64,000 bases of DNA, from NCBI RefSeq assembly GCF_004000275.1, contig NZ_RCIP01000002.1:930283-994282 (forward strand), given 5' to 3'. The position numbers were made by a program, and so were the translations under genes. Shown here one piece after another: positions 17,553 through 25,914 of this stretch; position 1 is the stretch's first letter, and each line of letters starts with the position of its first letter. The DNA comes from Saccharospirillum alexandrii (GTDB lineage Bacteria; Pseudomonadota; Gammaproteobacteria; Pseudomonadales; Natronospirillaceae). The notes below the pieces were generated by a model. That model saw only the letters and a list, made by a program, of their open reading frames with translations. It was not told where the DNA came from and did not search any database.

Positions 17553-17947
17553 TTGTGTCTCCACCGCTCACCGAGACGGACAGAGGCAAGACTTCCTGGC
17601 AACAATCACCGAGCTTACTTAGCCCTGAACGTTTTATGGAATGATGGTTTTCCAAACTCACAGGCACCTCACAAATTTCATTTTAGGAATTATTGTTCTC
17701 ATAACGGTAGTTTTAGGTGTGCGGGGCTGTCAATGGCAAACCTTGGTTTAAAGATCACGCTGAGTGATACCTACAAACCAAAACGCTCTGAAACCCATTA
17801 ATGACGCAGATCAAGGGAGGTGTAGATTTTTGTACATCAAACGGAACGGTGCGTACGCAAAGGGATTCGTTTTGCAGCAAGTGGAGAGTGGGATGAAAAT
17901 TGTGTCATTATACGAACAAATAGATTGAAAACTGGAACCTAAAGAAC
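17553..17947. promoter_or_regulatory. divergent promoter region of the TRAP operon and the IclR gene
   Basis: This 395-bp region has no gene. It holds the second copy of the motif shared with the tph oxygenase promoter (17675-17706, starting 123 nt upstream of the permease ATG). It is otherwise moderately AT-rich, as expected for two promoters facing away. No convincing -35/-10 pair is assigned. Confidence 0.55.
17675..17706. promoter_or_regulatory. motif shared by the two terephthalate operons (copy 2)
   Basis: Matches 14463-14494 at 25 of 32 positions in the same orientation relative to the downstream minus-strand gene. See copy 1. Confidence 0.5.
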
Positions 17948-18718
17948 ATGACAAAGGACATACTGGACAAGTCCTCAGACCGCGCTCAATCCCTCTATAA
18001 AGGGCTTGTGGTCTTACAGTGCTTCTCTGAAGGCCATGCGACGATGACGCTGAGTGAAGTTGCCGATACCGTTGGAATGAACCGGGCAACCACTAGGAGA
18101 TTCCTGCTAACACTGGTAGATCTCGGCTACCTGTCGCTGGAAGGTAAACGCTACACGCTCACCCCCAAGGTCATGACCCTCGGTTACAACTACCTTTCCA
18201 ACCTGCCATGGTGGCAACTTGCCAACCCGGTGGCAGAAGAAATATCTCGCCATCTCAGTGAATCTTGTTCCATTGGCGTTCTATCACGGGATCAGCTTAT
18301 CTTCGTAGCTCGTGCTCAAGGGCCAAGAGCGCTCACGATCAATCTGAGCCCAGGCCGTGTCGTGCCAGTTCATACTGCAGGGATAGGCAGAGTCCTGTTA
18401 GCAGATTTAAATGAAGATGAACAACGACAGTTTTTCGAACGAAACCCACCAACAGGCCTCACACCCTATACCGTCACAGAGGTCCCAAAGATCCGAGAGG
18501 CCTTGGTTGAGATCAAGAAGCAGGGTTATGCTATCGTCGATCAGGAGTTGGAAGTCGGTCTGTTAGCAATTGCTGTTCCGGTCCGTGACAGCAGGGGCAA
18601 AGCGGTGGCCGCCATAGGCATCAGCACCCAAGCTCAGCGTCGCACAAAGGACGAACTGGTGAATGACCTATTACCAGTTCTGAAAGATGGCGCTTCTAGA
18701 ATTAGCCAACTGATTTAG
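17948..18718 (+). CDS. IclR family transcriptional regulator, TphR-like
   Basis: A 256-aa regulator. The N-terminal winged helix includes LYKGLVVLQCFSEGHATMTLSEVADTVG and MNRATTRRFLLTLVDLGYL (quoted in two parts). The C-terminal IclR effector domain has SIGVLSRDQLIFVARAQG, HTAGIGRVLLADL and the conserved GYAIVDQELEVGLLAIAVPV. Length and domain order are normal. Known terephthalate operons are activated by an IclR-type TphR with terephthalate as ligand. The gene is divergent from the TRAP permease gene, which suits this role. The regulatory target sites are not proven. Confidence 0.87.
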   Translation: MTKDILDKSSDRAQSLYKGLVVLQCFSEGHATMTLSEVADTVGMNRATTRRFLLTLVDLGYLSLEGKRYTLTPKVMTLGYNYLSNLPWWQLANPVAEEISRHLSESCSIGVLSRDQLIFVARAQGPRALTINLSPGRVVPVHTAGIGRVLLADLNEDEQRQFFERNPPTGLTPYTVTEVPKIREALVEIKKQGYAIVDQELEVGLLAIAVPVRDSRGKAVAAIGISTQAQRRTKDELVNDLLPVLKDGASRISQLI

Positions 18719-18766
18719 TGATGCCAAGCAAACTCTTTTGCAATGAACTTATGTCTGGACCGAATG

Positions 18767-18790
18767 CAAAAAAGGCAGCCTAAGCTGCCT
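18767..18790 (-). terminator. terminator of the integrase operon, possibly bidirectional
   Basis: A 7-bp stem AGGCAGC/GCTGCCT with a 4-nt loop is followed on the minus strand by six T. It ends the leftward integrase operon and may also slow plus-strand readthrough from the IclR gene. Confidence 0.8.
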
Positions 18791-18811
18791 CATCTAATAC
18801 CTTTTCCTGTT

Positions 18812-19141
18812 CTATACCCCCGGAGCCTCCGAGGCTACGTCATTCCAGTCCCACCAGGCCAACAGTAAAGCCTTATGCAAGTCGTCATACAGGATCTCTA
18901 GCTCCACTGGCTGAATGGTATGGTCCGGATCGTTGAGGTATTCCTCAATCCACCGGGCCAGCATCTCGCGATTCGAGCTTGGCAGGCTGTTTCCGCCGCC
19001 CAACAGCCCGATCAGACTGGCATCGTCTTTAATGAACAGCCGCTTCATGGCCGCAGTGGTGATCGTTTGAACGGTATCAGCCGACACGGCCGGTACGCGT
19101 GCAACGGATAGGTTGGATACAAGCGTGAGTTTAGGGCTCAT
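18812..19141 (-). CDS. hypothetical protein encoded after the integrase
   Basis: A 109-aa acidic soluble protein, not recognised. It has MKRLFIKDDASLIGLLGGGNSLPSSNREMLARWIEEYLND in the middle (quoted in part) and no membrane segment or known motif. Its start overlaps the integrase stop by 4 nt, so the two are translationally coupled. A terminator follows 22 nt downstream. It is probably an accessory gene of the integrative element. Confidence 0.7.
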   Translation of the reverse strand: MSPKLTLVSNLSVARVPAVSADTVQTITTAAMKRLFIKDDASLIGLLGGGNSLPSSNREMLARWIEEYLNDPDHTIQPVELEILYDDLHKALLLAWWDWNDVASEAPGV

Positions 19142-20373
19142 GAGGATTCCTTAACGGTTGTTTTTGACGATTCAGCATGGGTCTCGCTGGATGGGGTGTG
19201 CTGCTCGGAAGGCCCCAGATTGCTGGCCAGCAGGCGCTCGAAGGCGCTGCCGTCCTGACGGGTCAGGTTCGGAACGAAGCGGGAATACACCCGAAACAGC
19301 ATCTCAGTGGTGGCATGGCCCATTTGCCGGGCGATCCACTCCGGGCTTTCGCCCGAGGCGAGCCAGAGCGTCGCCGCGGTGTGACGGGTCTGATAGGGCC
19401 GGCGCTTGCGCAGGCCTAGGTGACGCAACAAGGGGTACCAGACCCGTTTGGTGACGTTGTTGTGCTCTACAGGCGAGCCAACGCGGTTACAAAACACATA
19501 GGCATGCTGGCCGGTTACCTCCTTCTGGGCCATCAGGGCGTCATACACCCACTGGGACATGTCCACGGTCCGGAATGAGCCATCGTTCTTGGTGTACTGC
19601 ATCTCCCCTTGAACCAGAGACTCCCGCACCAGAATCTGCCGGCGCCCGAAGTCGATGTACTCCCATTTCAGGCCGTCGATCTCCCCTGTCCGCAGGCCGG
19701 TAAAGAACCGCACGGTGTAGTAGTTGCGGTAGTCCGGCCGTACGCGTTCGATGATCTGGCTAACCTCATCCAGTGTGAAGGGCTCAACATCCGTTTTGGG
19801 CACCTTCAGCGATTTAATCCCCTGGTAGGGTGAGGTAAACTGAAACCGGTCGGCCGCTTCATTCAGGATCATGCGCAGTGGCGTCATGATTTTGTTAATG
19901 CGACTAGCAGACAGCCCTTTGTTGCTCCGGTTACGTACTTTGGCGAGTGTGGACCGGAACTCCAGGATGTCTGCCCGGGTGATGCGGGCGACCTCTTGTC
20001 CATTGAAGGTAGGCAGCAGATAGGTATCCAGCGTGCCGCGGATCGTTTTGGCATGGGAACTCCGCCACTGAACGCGCATCTCACCGAACCAGGTTTCCGC
20101 AAAGTCACTGAACAGTGGCGACTCCCGATACTCCGCTTTGTTTTTGATCGCCTTGGTGCTCAGCGACTCTGCCCTGGGGCTGTTTGGGAAGTACTTCCCG
20201 TACTCAAAGGTACCCAGGGTGATTTCGGCTTCGATTTTCTGAAGAACCTTTTCCAGGCGCTTGCGGTTGGCCGCATTGGCTGGAAGCGACGTTTGCTCCC
20301 GGCAGCGTTTACCGCCATACCGGAAATCGAAGTACAAGTTGCCCGTCTCAGGCCGCTCGACAATATTACCCAT
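19138..20373 (-). CDS. phage-type tyrosine site-specific integrase
   Basis: A 411-aa tyrosine recombinase. The start at 20373 (MGNIVERPETGNLYF) is chosen since the longer frame upstream overlaps the excisionase-like gene and lacks family character. The N-terminal part is an arm-binding domain of the kind that begins with a short DNA-contact strand. The catalytic domain shows R in FFTGLRTGEIDGLKW, RHTAATLW after YQT (the usual first His of HxxR is Tyr), GHATTEMLFRVYSRF with the nucleophilic Tyr. It should integrate or excise a genomic island. The GC content is similar to the flanks. Confidence 0.93.
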   Translation of the reverse strand: MGNIVERPETGNLYFDFRYGGKRCREQTSLPANAANRKRLEKVLQKIEAEITLGTFEYGKYFPNSPRAESLSTKAIKNKAEYRESPLFSDFAETWFGEMRVQWRSSHAKTIRGTLDTYLLPTFNGQEVARITRADILEFRSTLAKVRNRSNKGLSASRINKIMTPLRMILNEAADRFQFTSPYQGIKSLKVPKTDVEPFTLDEVSQIIERVRPDYRNYYTVRFFTGLRTGEIDGLKWEYIDFGRRQILVRESLVQGEMQYTKNDGSFRTVDMSQWVYDALMAQKEVTGQHAYVFCNRVGSPVEHNNVTKRVWYPLLRHLGLRKRRPYQTRHTAATLWLASGESPEWIARQMGHATTEMLFRVYSRFVPNLTRQDGSAFERLLASNLGPSEQHTPSSETHAESSKTTVKESS

Positions 20374-20608
20374 GCGCCACTGCCCCCCGCGCCATCGGGA
20401 TGGCTTGCATGCTGGTGTTTGAGAAGTTCTGCATATCCCGCTCAATCGACTCCCAAATATACAGAATCTTCCGGCCGCCAAAGGGACGAATGTAATGAAC
20501 CCCCTCAAGCAGCACTGAGTCTTTAAGGCGTTCCCGGATGGTCCGGGTGTCGTATTTGATCCTCATGGCCAACTCACCGGTGGTGAGATAAGTTTGTGAA
20601 TCGCTCAT
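20366..20608 (-). CDS. small HTH protein, excisionase-like
   Basis: An 80-aa protein from MSDSQTYLTTGELAMRI, with a predicted winged helix-turn-helix of the MerR/Xis type (TTGELAMRIKYDTRTIRERL) followed by VHYIRPFGGRKILYIWESIE. Its end overlaps the integrase start by 8 nt. Such genes set the direction of recombination. An ATG 9 nt upstream (20617) is an alternative start. Confidence 0.7.
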   Translation of the reverse strand: MSDSQTYLTTGELAMRIKYDTRTIRERLKDSVLLEGVHYIRPFGGRKILYIWESIERDMQNFSNTSMQAIPMARGAVAHG

Positions 20609-20665
20609 AGCAATCACCTTATGTCTGATTTATCCTCTATGACAGAATGCTTTTCAACAATGCAT

Positions 20666-20686
20666 AATGTCACCCTAAATGACATT
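20666..20686. promoter_or_regulatory. inverted repeat in the integrase/HTH divergent promoter
   Basis: AATGTCA and TGACATT are perfect 7-bp arms separated by 7 nt, between the divergent excisionase-like gene and the small HTH gene. Further AATGAC-like half-sites lie at about 20638-20650 and 20710-20716. It is a natural operator candidate for the HTH protein encoded at 20753. A GTTAT-5-ATAAC repeat lies at 20721-20735. Confidence 0.5.
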
Positions 20687-20752
20687 CTACACCACATAAT
20701 GACTCTTGCAATGACTTTTTGTTATTCTGGATAACACTTAGAGGATCGAACG

Positions 20753-20950
20753 GTGATCAAGTGCCACCTGGCGCGCCTGATGGGCGAGCGAAAAATGAAA
20801 GTGATGGATGTGGCTCGTGAGACGGGCTTAAACCGGAATACGGTGACGCTGCTGTATAAAGAGAAAGCGCAGCGGGTTGATTTTGAGACGGTTGAGAAGC
20901 TTTGTGATCTGTTTGATTGTGAGGTTGGAGAGTTGTTTGAGAAGCAATGA
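20753..20950 (+). CDS. small XRE/Cro-type HTH regulator (copy 1)
   Basis: A 65-aa single-domain regulator with GTG start. The helix-turn-helix is MDVARETGLNRNTVTLLYK and the C terminus is TVEKLCDLFDCEVGELFE, a Cro/CI-type domain. About two thirds of its residues are identical to the protein at 29019-29222. It is divergent from the excisionase and integrase genes and probably represses them. Both copies read inward toward the restriction-modification genes. Confidence 0.85.
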   Translation: MIKCHLARLMGERKMKVMDVARETGLNRNTVTLLYKEKAQRVDFETVEKLCDLFDCEVGELFEKQ

Positions 20951-21304
20951 GCAAAGCTTGTCGTTCCTAGCTTCTCGATGAGGTTTTCGTTCTGTCCACA
21001 GCATGTCTAATATTACATCCAACACGATTCCGGCCTCTTGGTTGCTAGCAACTTACGCTGGGGATCTTATTTTCTGGTTACCACCAATTCCTCCAATCTT
21101 CCATAATCCCTGCCCCAATCAAGCTCAACTTCTTTGACGAGTGTTGCTCCGGGAAATATTCCAGGTGTTCGGCCAATCGGTTGTGCCACTGGGTATTTGG
21201 ACAAATAGACTTTACAAACATACGTGTAATGGCCAATAGCAGGAACGGCTTGAAGCGGGTGTCTTCATTGTTGATAAAAAACGAAGATATTCATCTCTAA
21301 TCAT
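20951..21304. other. gap holding a gene remnant
   Basis: No intact gene. The minus strand at 21078-21290 keeps the 3' end of an Abi-like gene, listed separately. The 20951-21077 part shows nothing I can identify and no clear terminator. Confidence 0.6.
21078..21290 (-). pseudogene. 3' remnant of an Abi-like (Abi_2 family) abortive infection gene
   Basis: An open minus-strand frame of 70 codons without a start codon at its left edge reads through RFKPFLLLAITRMFVKS, WHNRLAEHLEYFPEQ and ends IMEDWRNWW. The pattern of a W-x2-RL-x2-L turn, a following FP and a C-terminal E-D/N-W with final Trp is that of Abi-like proteins. The rest of the gene (normally about 300 aa) is absent. It lies just after the ATPase gene of the restriction operon. 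Reading in other frames is possible, so the call is moderate. Confidence 0.5.
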
Positions 21305-23050
21305 TTATACACCCTTATTATATGCCACGTCAGCAAGGCCGGATATCAATTGCCTTATGGTTGGGTGGTTCAGCTTTGCCGAAAGCGGGGATACGTAGTC
21401 CCGTTCTTGGTTCCAATGCAGGTTTGTGTTGTAAATCAACCCAAGCAGGAAGTAACTTTCCGGGATATCGACACCAGTGTTAGCCACAAAATCCATTTTG
21501 TTTTTGGTTTTCCTGGTCTCTAGGAAATCGTCTTTCTGGTTGTCATGTGCCAGCAGGCCATAACCGAGTTTTTCAACAGCAATACGTGTAGCAAAACATA
21601 CGGCGAGAGGGTCGTAATTCTTGCTTTCCAGGTATCGTGTCAGCTCGCTCTGGGTGTAATTATGAAACTCCCCCGAATTCCTCCAGTCTTGTGGAAGGTT
21701 ATTTGGCCAGTTATGTTCTGGAATCTCACATGGGTCAATATGGAAGTGAAACCAGTACTTTTCTAACCTATCCTTGATTTGCTCTTGATTTTCTCTTGCT
21801 TCTATAAGCCGCCGAGTATTTTGTGCCTTGCCGGTCGGCTTTGCCTGAAGGTAATTGACTTGAATTTTGTGCTTGTTGAAGCAGAAATCAAAGAATACTC
21901 CGGGGTCAAGGTGCGTCAGTATTAGTGGGTAGATGAGTTGTTCACGTTCTTTGTATGCTTCAATAATTGACGTTACGTAATACTGGAACGCCACCAGGTT
22001 GGCGTCATCCAGATAATCGAAAACTTCGTCTATGACCAATATTAAGGGCTTCTTAGAACCCTCATATAGGGTTTTATGCAGCTGAACGACCAGCGTTATA
22101 ATGTCGCGTTGGCCGTTTGAAAGCTGGTGCGCCTTCGGGAAGGTTATAGATAAGGTTTTCTTTTTCTTGAACTCTTCAACTTTCGACCACTGCCAATTGG
22201 AGCTTTTGAAATTGGAAAGCAGCTCAACATAATGCGCTTTCACAGTGGTATATTTCAGCCATTCTATGGCAGCAGTGAACCCTTTCGGGTCGGCTGAATG
22301 GATTTTTGCGACTTGATAGGCTACTAAGAATCCCTCCACTTCGGAATCAGAAAGGTTAAGCTGAACAAGGCGATTACCCAATTCTCTCAACAGTGGAATG
22401 GTTCGAAAATCATCTATACAGTTTTCAAGAATCCATTGTGATATTTCAGCAGCGGTACCGTTTTGTTGATTTATTCGTTCGATAAGGGCGGTCAACGCAG
22501 CCTGAATACGTTTTTGGGTAAATTTGGGGAGATCGCTGCCCAGAATTGCATCTAAGAGTCGAGAATCTTTCAGAAGGCTAGAAATGTTTGGCAAGATTTT
22601 GCCATTTTGGCCAAAGCTTTCCTTAGCTTCTGCTGCTTTATAGGAAAATTCCACTTTCTCAGGGATTTTGCAGATCGTTATTGGCTTAACTTCCAGGCTT
22701 GATGATACAGCACCCTTGAAATGCTTCTTGGCTTTCGGTGTTAAGCCGCTGTTGATCACAAGTACATCAAATTTTTGGCGAATTTCGTTTTTGGTTCTAT
22801 CTGCTGTTAATTTCTGGCCATCAACCGTAATGCTAAGTTCTGGCGCCAGCTTGTCGTTTTCTTTGTGGTAATCCTTGTCCGCAAGATCTATGCGCTTTGT
22901 GTTCATCGAAGAAAACGCAGTGGCAACCGAGCTTTTACCAAAGCCATTGGGTGCAACCAGAAGATTTGGCTTTTGCGCCTTCAGCTGCACCTTAAAGCAC
23001 TCATTTGAAATGCCTTTGATGTTCCTTATGTCAATTTGGCTTATGGTCAT
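21305..23050 (-). CDS. P-loop ATPase linked to the type I restriction operon, possible nuclease
   Basis: A 581-aa protein with an ABC/SMC/RecF-type ATPase. The Walker A loop APNGFGKSS is at 33-41, the signature LSNGQ at 310-314, and Walker B ILVIDE at 337-342 followed by D-loop FDYLDD. The C-terminal 200 residues are unrecognised. They contain R489-x3-E493 (RIAVE) and H545 (NLHW), which resemble the R-x3-E...H set of the HEPN anticodon nucleases PrrC and RloC. PrrC is likewise encoded with a type I restriction system. The gene starts 12 nt after hsdS and is in the same operon. ATPase family membership is clear; a nuclease role is only suggested. Confidence 0.75.
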   Translation of the reverse strand: MTISQIDIRNIKGISNECFKVQLKAQKPNLLVAPNGFGKSSVATAFSSMNTKRIDLADKDYHKENDKLAPELSITVDGQKLTADRTKNEIRQKFDVLVINSGLTPKAKKHFKGAVSSSLEVKPITICKIPEKVEFSYKAAEAKESFGQNGKILPNISSLLKDSRLLDAILGSDLPKFTQKRIQAALTALIERINQQNGTAAEISQWILENCIDDFRTIPLLRELGNRLVQLNLSDSEVEGFLVAYQVAKIHSADPKGFTAAIEWLKYTTVKAHYVELLSNFKSSNWQWSKVEEFKKKKTLSITFPKAHQLSNGQRDIITLVVQLHKTLYEGSKKPLILVIDEVFDYLDDANLVAFQYYVTSIIEAYKEREQLIYPLILTHLDPGVFFDFCFNKHKIQVNYLQAKPTGKAQNTRRLIEARENQEQIKDRLEKYWFHFHIDPCEIPEHNWPNNLPQDWRNSGEFHNYTQSELTRYLESKNYDPLAVCFATRIAVEKLGYGLLAHDNQKDDFLETRKTKNKMDFVANTGVDIPESYFLLGLIYNTNLHWNQERDYVSPLSAKLNHPTIRQLISGLADVAYNKGV

Positions 23051-23062
23051 CGTCTAAATTCC

Positions 23063-24280
23063 TTACTTTACTATCACCTGGCCGTTCATTAGCATGGGGA
23101 GCAGCCAATCTCGAAGACTGATAAGCTCACGATTTTCAAGGCTTCGCTCGAAGATCATCTTGTTATAATTCGTGACTACGTCATCATATTTCTTGAGCAG
23201 ATCCGCTGTTGGGTATGCCAGTGTGAGAGAGTGCAAATCGTTTTTTGTGATGGAGCCGAACGTTGTTCCTTCAGAATTTCGACGATTAAAAATCTGTTTG
23301 AAATACTTCATCACATAAAACAGAAATCCGTCCGACCCGGTTTTGCTATTCAGTGCAGCAAGCCCGCGACCAATACAACAATCAGAGTTAGCAATATTCA
23401 TGTCACCAACAGGAGCGCGGACACTCAAAAGAATGTCACCTTTCTTTGCCATGCGGCTTGGTGCTGTTGTGTATTGACGGGTGGTGGGAAATAACCATCC
23501 AAAGTCCGTGGAACCTTGATAAAAAATAGTCCCAACACCTACTTCGTTATAGGAGCTCCCCTCTGGAGATTGACCCATAGTAATGTTGGCGATTTGGGAT
23601 AGCGTCTTGTCGCTCCACCCCTCCGGTATCTCCCGCTTCAGGGTTTGGTTGTAGACCATCTTGCCACCTGAGGTTTTGTAGGGATTGCCGTTGGCATCGG
23701 GGAAGTCGAACTGTACGAACCAATAGTCGTACAGGGTTTTGGCCATGGCTTCCAGTTTGGTATTGATGCGGTTGTTGAGTTCGATTTTTTTATCGATTAC
23801 ACGTAATACGCTTGAGATTTCGGCCTGTTGAGTTTTATTCAGGTCGGGAAATGGCAAGTCCTTGGCAGAACCAATGTTAAAGTGTTTCTGTATTGCCCCC
23901 ACTAATTGGTTTTTAACGTGAGAGTGTGTCACTGAGTTTATGTAGTATGATACGAAATGCGGATCTAGCAATTCTCCGCATCTAATAACGACCAGATCAG
24001 AACAGTTTGCTTCAGGTAGCGTTTCGGGTATTACGCATGATGCCCCTGGATTTCCGGTCCTAACTGCTACAACATCTCCCGGGCTTAATGCGGACTTTCT
24101 TATCTTTTTGTGAAATTTTTGTGATATGTATTTGAGATCACTTGGTTCATAAGAATAAGGCTTTACATTCAGAGAGCGAAGAAAAGGTATGCCTTCAGCA
24201 ACGTACTCGGTTGCCATAGATCCTACGAAGCCAACTGTGATATCCTCGGCTAGCTCTCCCAATGTACTTCTCGCTTTCAT
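23063..24280 (-). CDS. hsdS: type I restriction enzyme specificity subunit HsdS
   Basis: A 405-aa DNA-recognition subunit with two target-recognition domains. The first ends in a conserved spacer helix (DLNKTQQAEISSVLRVIDKKIELNNRINTKLEAMAKTLYDYWFVQFDF, quoted only by its ends here: DLNKTQQAEI...YDYWFVQFDF, about 150-197). The second begins REIPEGWSDKTLSQIANI and ends near ENRELISLRDWLLPMLMNGQ. Length is normal and both half-domains look intact. It overlaps the hsdM stop codon by 4 nt. It determines the bipartite recognition sequence, which cannot be predicted from sequence alone. Confidence 0.93.
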   Translation of the reverse strand: MKARSTLGELAEDITVGFVGSMATEYVAEGIPFLRSLNVKPYSYEPSDLKYISQKFHKKIRKSALSPGDVVAVRTGNPGASCVIPETLPEANCSDLVVIRCGELLDPHFVSYYINSVTHSHVKNQLVGAIQKHFNIGSAKDLPFPDLNKTQQAEISSVLRVIDKKIELNNRINTKLEAMAKTLYDYWFVQFDFPDANGNPYKTSGGKMVYNQTLKREIPEGWSDKTLSQIANITMGQSPEGSSYNEVGVGTIFYQGSTDFGWLFPTTRQYTTAPSRMAKKGDILLSVRAPVGDMNIANSDCCIGRGLAALNSKTGSDGFLFYVMKYFKQIFNRRNSEGTTFGSITKNDLHSLTLAYPTADLLKKYDDVVTNYNKMIFERSLENRELISLRDWLLPMLMNGQVIVK

Positions 24281-25914
24281 TTGGCAATTTCCAATGATTT
24301 AAGTTGCGAGAAAATTTCCTTTTCAATATCACGCGATTGACTAAAAAGGCCTTCCAAGTCCGAGGTAAAGCCCTGCATTTTCTCCGAAAACTGCGTTGGC
24401 GTAATATCCACATACTCGATTTTCACATCGAAATACTGACCAGCACTCAAGCTGTAGTTTTTGGCTTCGATTTCGTCATAACTGACGGCAACGGAGAAAT
24501 CTTCCGTTGCCTTCTTGGCATTAAAGGTATCGATAATACGCTGTTCTTCATTCTGACTAAGCACGGTCTTCTGGTTTTTTCCGTCCTTGATTTTTTCACC
24601 CAGATTTGATGCATCAATCAAAACCACATTGCCTTTATTGCTGTCATCTATAAACAGAATGGAGACGTTGGTTCCTGTAGTAGCAAAGATATTGGATGGC
24701 ATGGATACCACGCCTGCCAGCATTTTATTTTGTACCAGGTGCGTGCGAATGCCTTTGTCGATACCCGATTGGGCGGTAATAAAGCCTGTGGGAACCACCA
24801 CGGCCGCTTTGCCACCAGGTTTTAACGACGCGACGATATGTTGTAAGAATAGCTGATAGATTGCCATTTTGTCTTTGGCTTTCGCAGGTGCCTTAGGGAT
24901 ACCAGCAAAGAAACGCTCTTTGTTTTCTTTGCTGTCCAGCTCATCGCGGAAATCGCTGAAATCCAGCTTAAATGGCGGATTGGAGACGATATAGTCAAAA
25001 CGCTTTAGGTCTTTGCCGTCTTTGTGGTAGGGGTGAAGAACGGTATTACCCTGGATCACGTTCGGGATGGAATGCACCAGGTTGTTCAAAATCAGGTTAA
25101 GACGCAGCAGATTTGAGGATTTTTGCGAGATGTCCTGGGTATAGATGCTGCAACGGTCTTCACCAATGGCATGGGCCACATTCATTAACAGTGTGCCAGA
25201 GCCTGCTGATGGATCGTAGCAGGCGACATTCTTCACTTTTCCGCGTAGGGCTTGCGGCACCAGAATTTCGGCCATGATCCTTGCGACTGCATGGGGGGTA
25301 AAATACTCGGCGTACTTTCCACCTGAATTGCTGTTATAGTCTTTAATCAGGTATTCAAAGATAGTGGCGTAGAAGTCGAATTTTTGGGTGAAAATTCGCT
25401 CGAAGCTGAACTCAACAAGCTTGTTGATGATGGCGCGGCAGAAGGCATCGCGCTTGGATTCGTCGGCGATGTACTCACTAATGCGGTCAAACAGCACCAC
25501 TTTTGCGCCGCCATCGGTTTTTACCGCGAAAACTTCGTTATTGGTCTGGGCAATATCGCGCAAGGTATCATCAAACAGCTTGGCATAGTCCGGTGTATTC
25601 TGCCGGCTAAACAGATAGCTGATAAAGTGGTGCGGCTTTAAACGTGCGGTATCCCCGCCCATTTGCAACTGGAGCATTTCTAGCTCGTCTTCGCTCATGG
25701 CGACTAGGGCTTCTTCCCACGTTTCCGAGTTGGCGACCTTCTCGTCGATCTTCTTCGCCTCGTAGGCGAATTTGTCGTTCAGGAACTTGTATAGAAAGGT
25801 TTGGGTGATGACTTTAAATTCATTGCCGTCGTTACCCAAGCCATAGTGGGCGCATATGTTCTTCAGGCTATCGATCAGCGCCTTAGTTTTTTCTCTAAAT
25901 TCAAGTTCTACCAC
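24277..25914 (-). CDS. hsdM: type I restriction-modification N6-adenine methyltransferase HsdM
   Basis: A 545-aa modification subunit with a GTG start. The S-adenosylmethionine motif is DPSAGSGTLLMN and the catalytic motif IV is NPPF in YIVSNPPFKLDF, typical of N6-adenine methyltransferases. The N-terminal helical domain (LKNICAHYGLGNDGNEFKVITQTFLYKFLNDKFA, about 17-50, quoted in part) matches HsdM_N. It overlaps the hsdR stop by 7 nt, so the three subunits are translationally linked. Confidence 0.95.
   Translation of the reverse strand: MVELEFREKTKALIDSLKNICAHYGLGNDGNEFKVITQTFLYKFLNDKFAYEAKKIDEKVANSETWEEALVAMSEDELEMLQLQMGGDTARLKPHHFISYLFSRQNTPDYAKLFDDTLRDIAQTNNEVFAVKTDGGAKVVLFDRISEYIADESKRDAFCRAIINKLVEFSFERIFTQKFDFYATIFEYLIKDYNSNSGGKYAEYFTPHAVARIMAEILVPQALRGKVKNVACYDPSAGSGTLLMNVAHAIGEDRCSIYTQDISQKSSNLLRLNLILNNLVHSIPNVIQGNTVLHPYHKDGKDLKRFDYIVSNPPFKLDFSDFRDELDSKENKERFFAGIPKAPAKAKDKMAIYQLFLQHIVASLKPGGKAAVVVPTGFITAQSGIDKGIRTHLVQNKMLAGVVSMPSNIFATTGTNVSILFIDDSNKGNVVLIDASNLGEKIKDGKNQKTVLSQNEEQRIIDTFNAKKATEDFSVAVSYDEIEAKNYSLSAGQYFDVKIEYVDITPTQFSEKMQGFTSDLEGLFSQSRDIEKEIFSQLKSLEIAK

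Noticed and set aside
21305-23050. Calling the ATPase PrrC or RloC outright
   Set aside because: Only the general ATPase motifs and three spaced residues agree. The spacing and the surrounding sequence differ, so a name would overstate the case.
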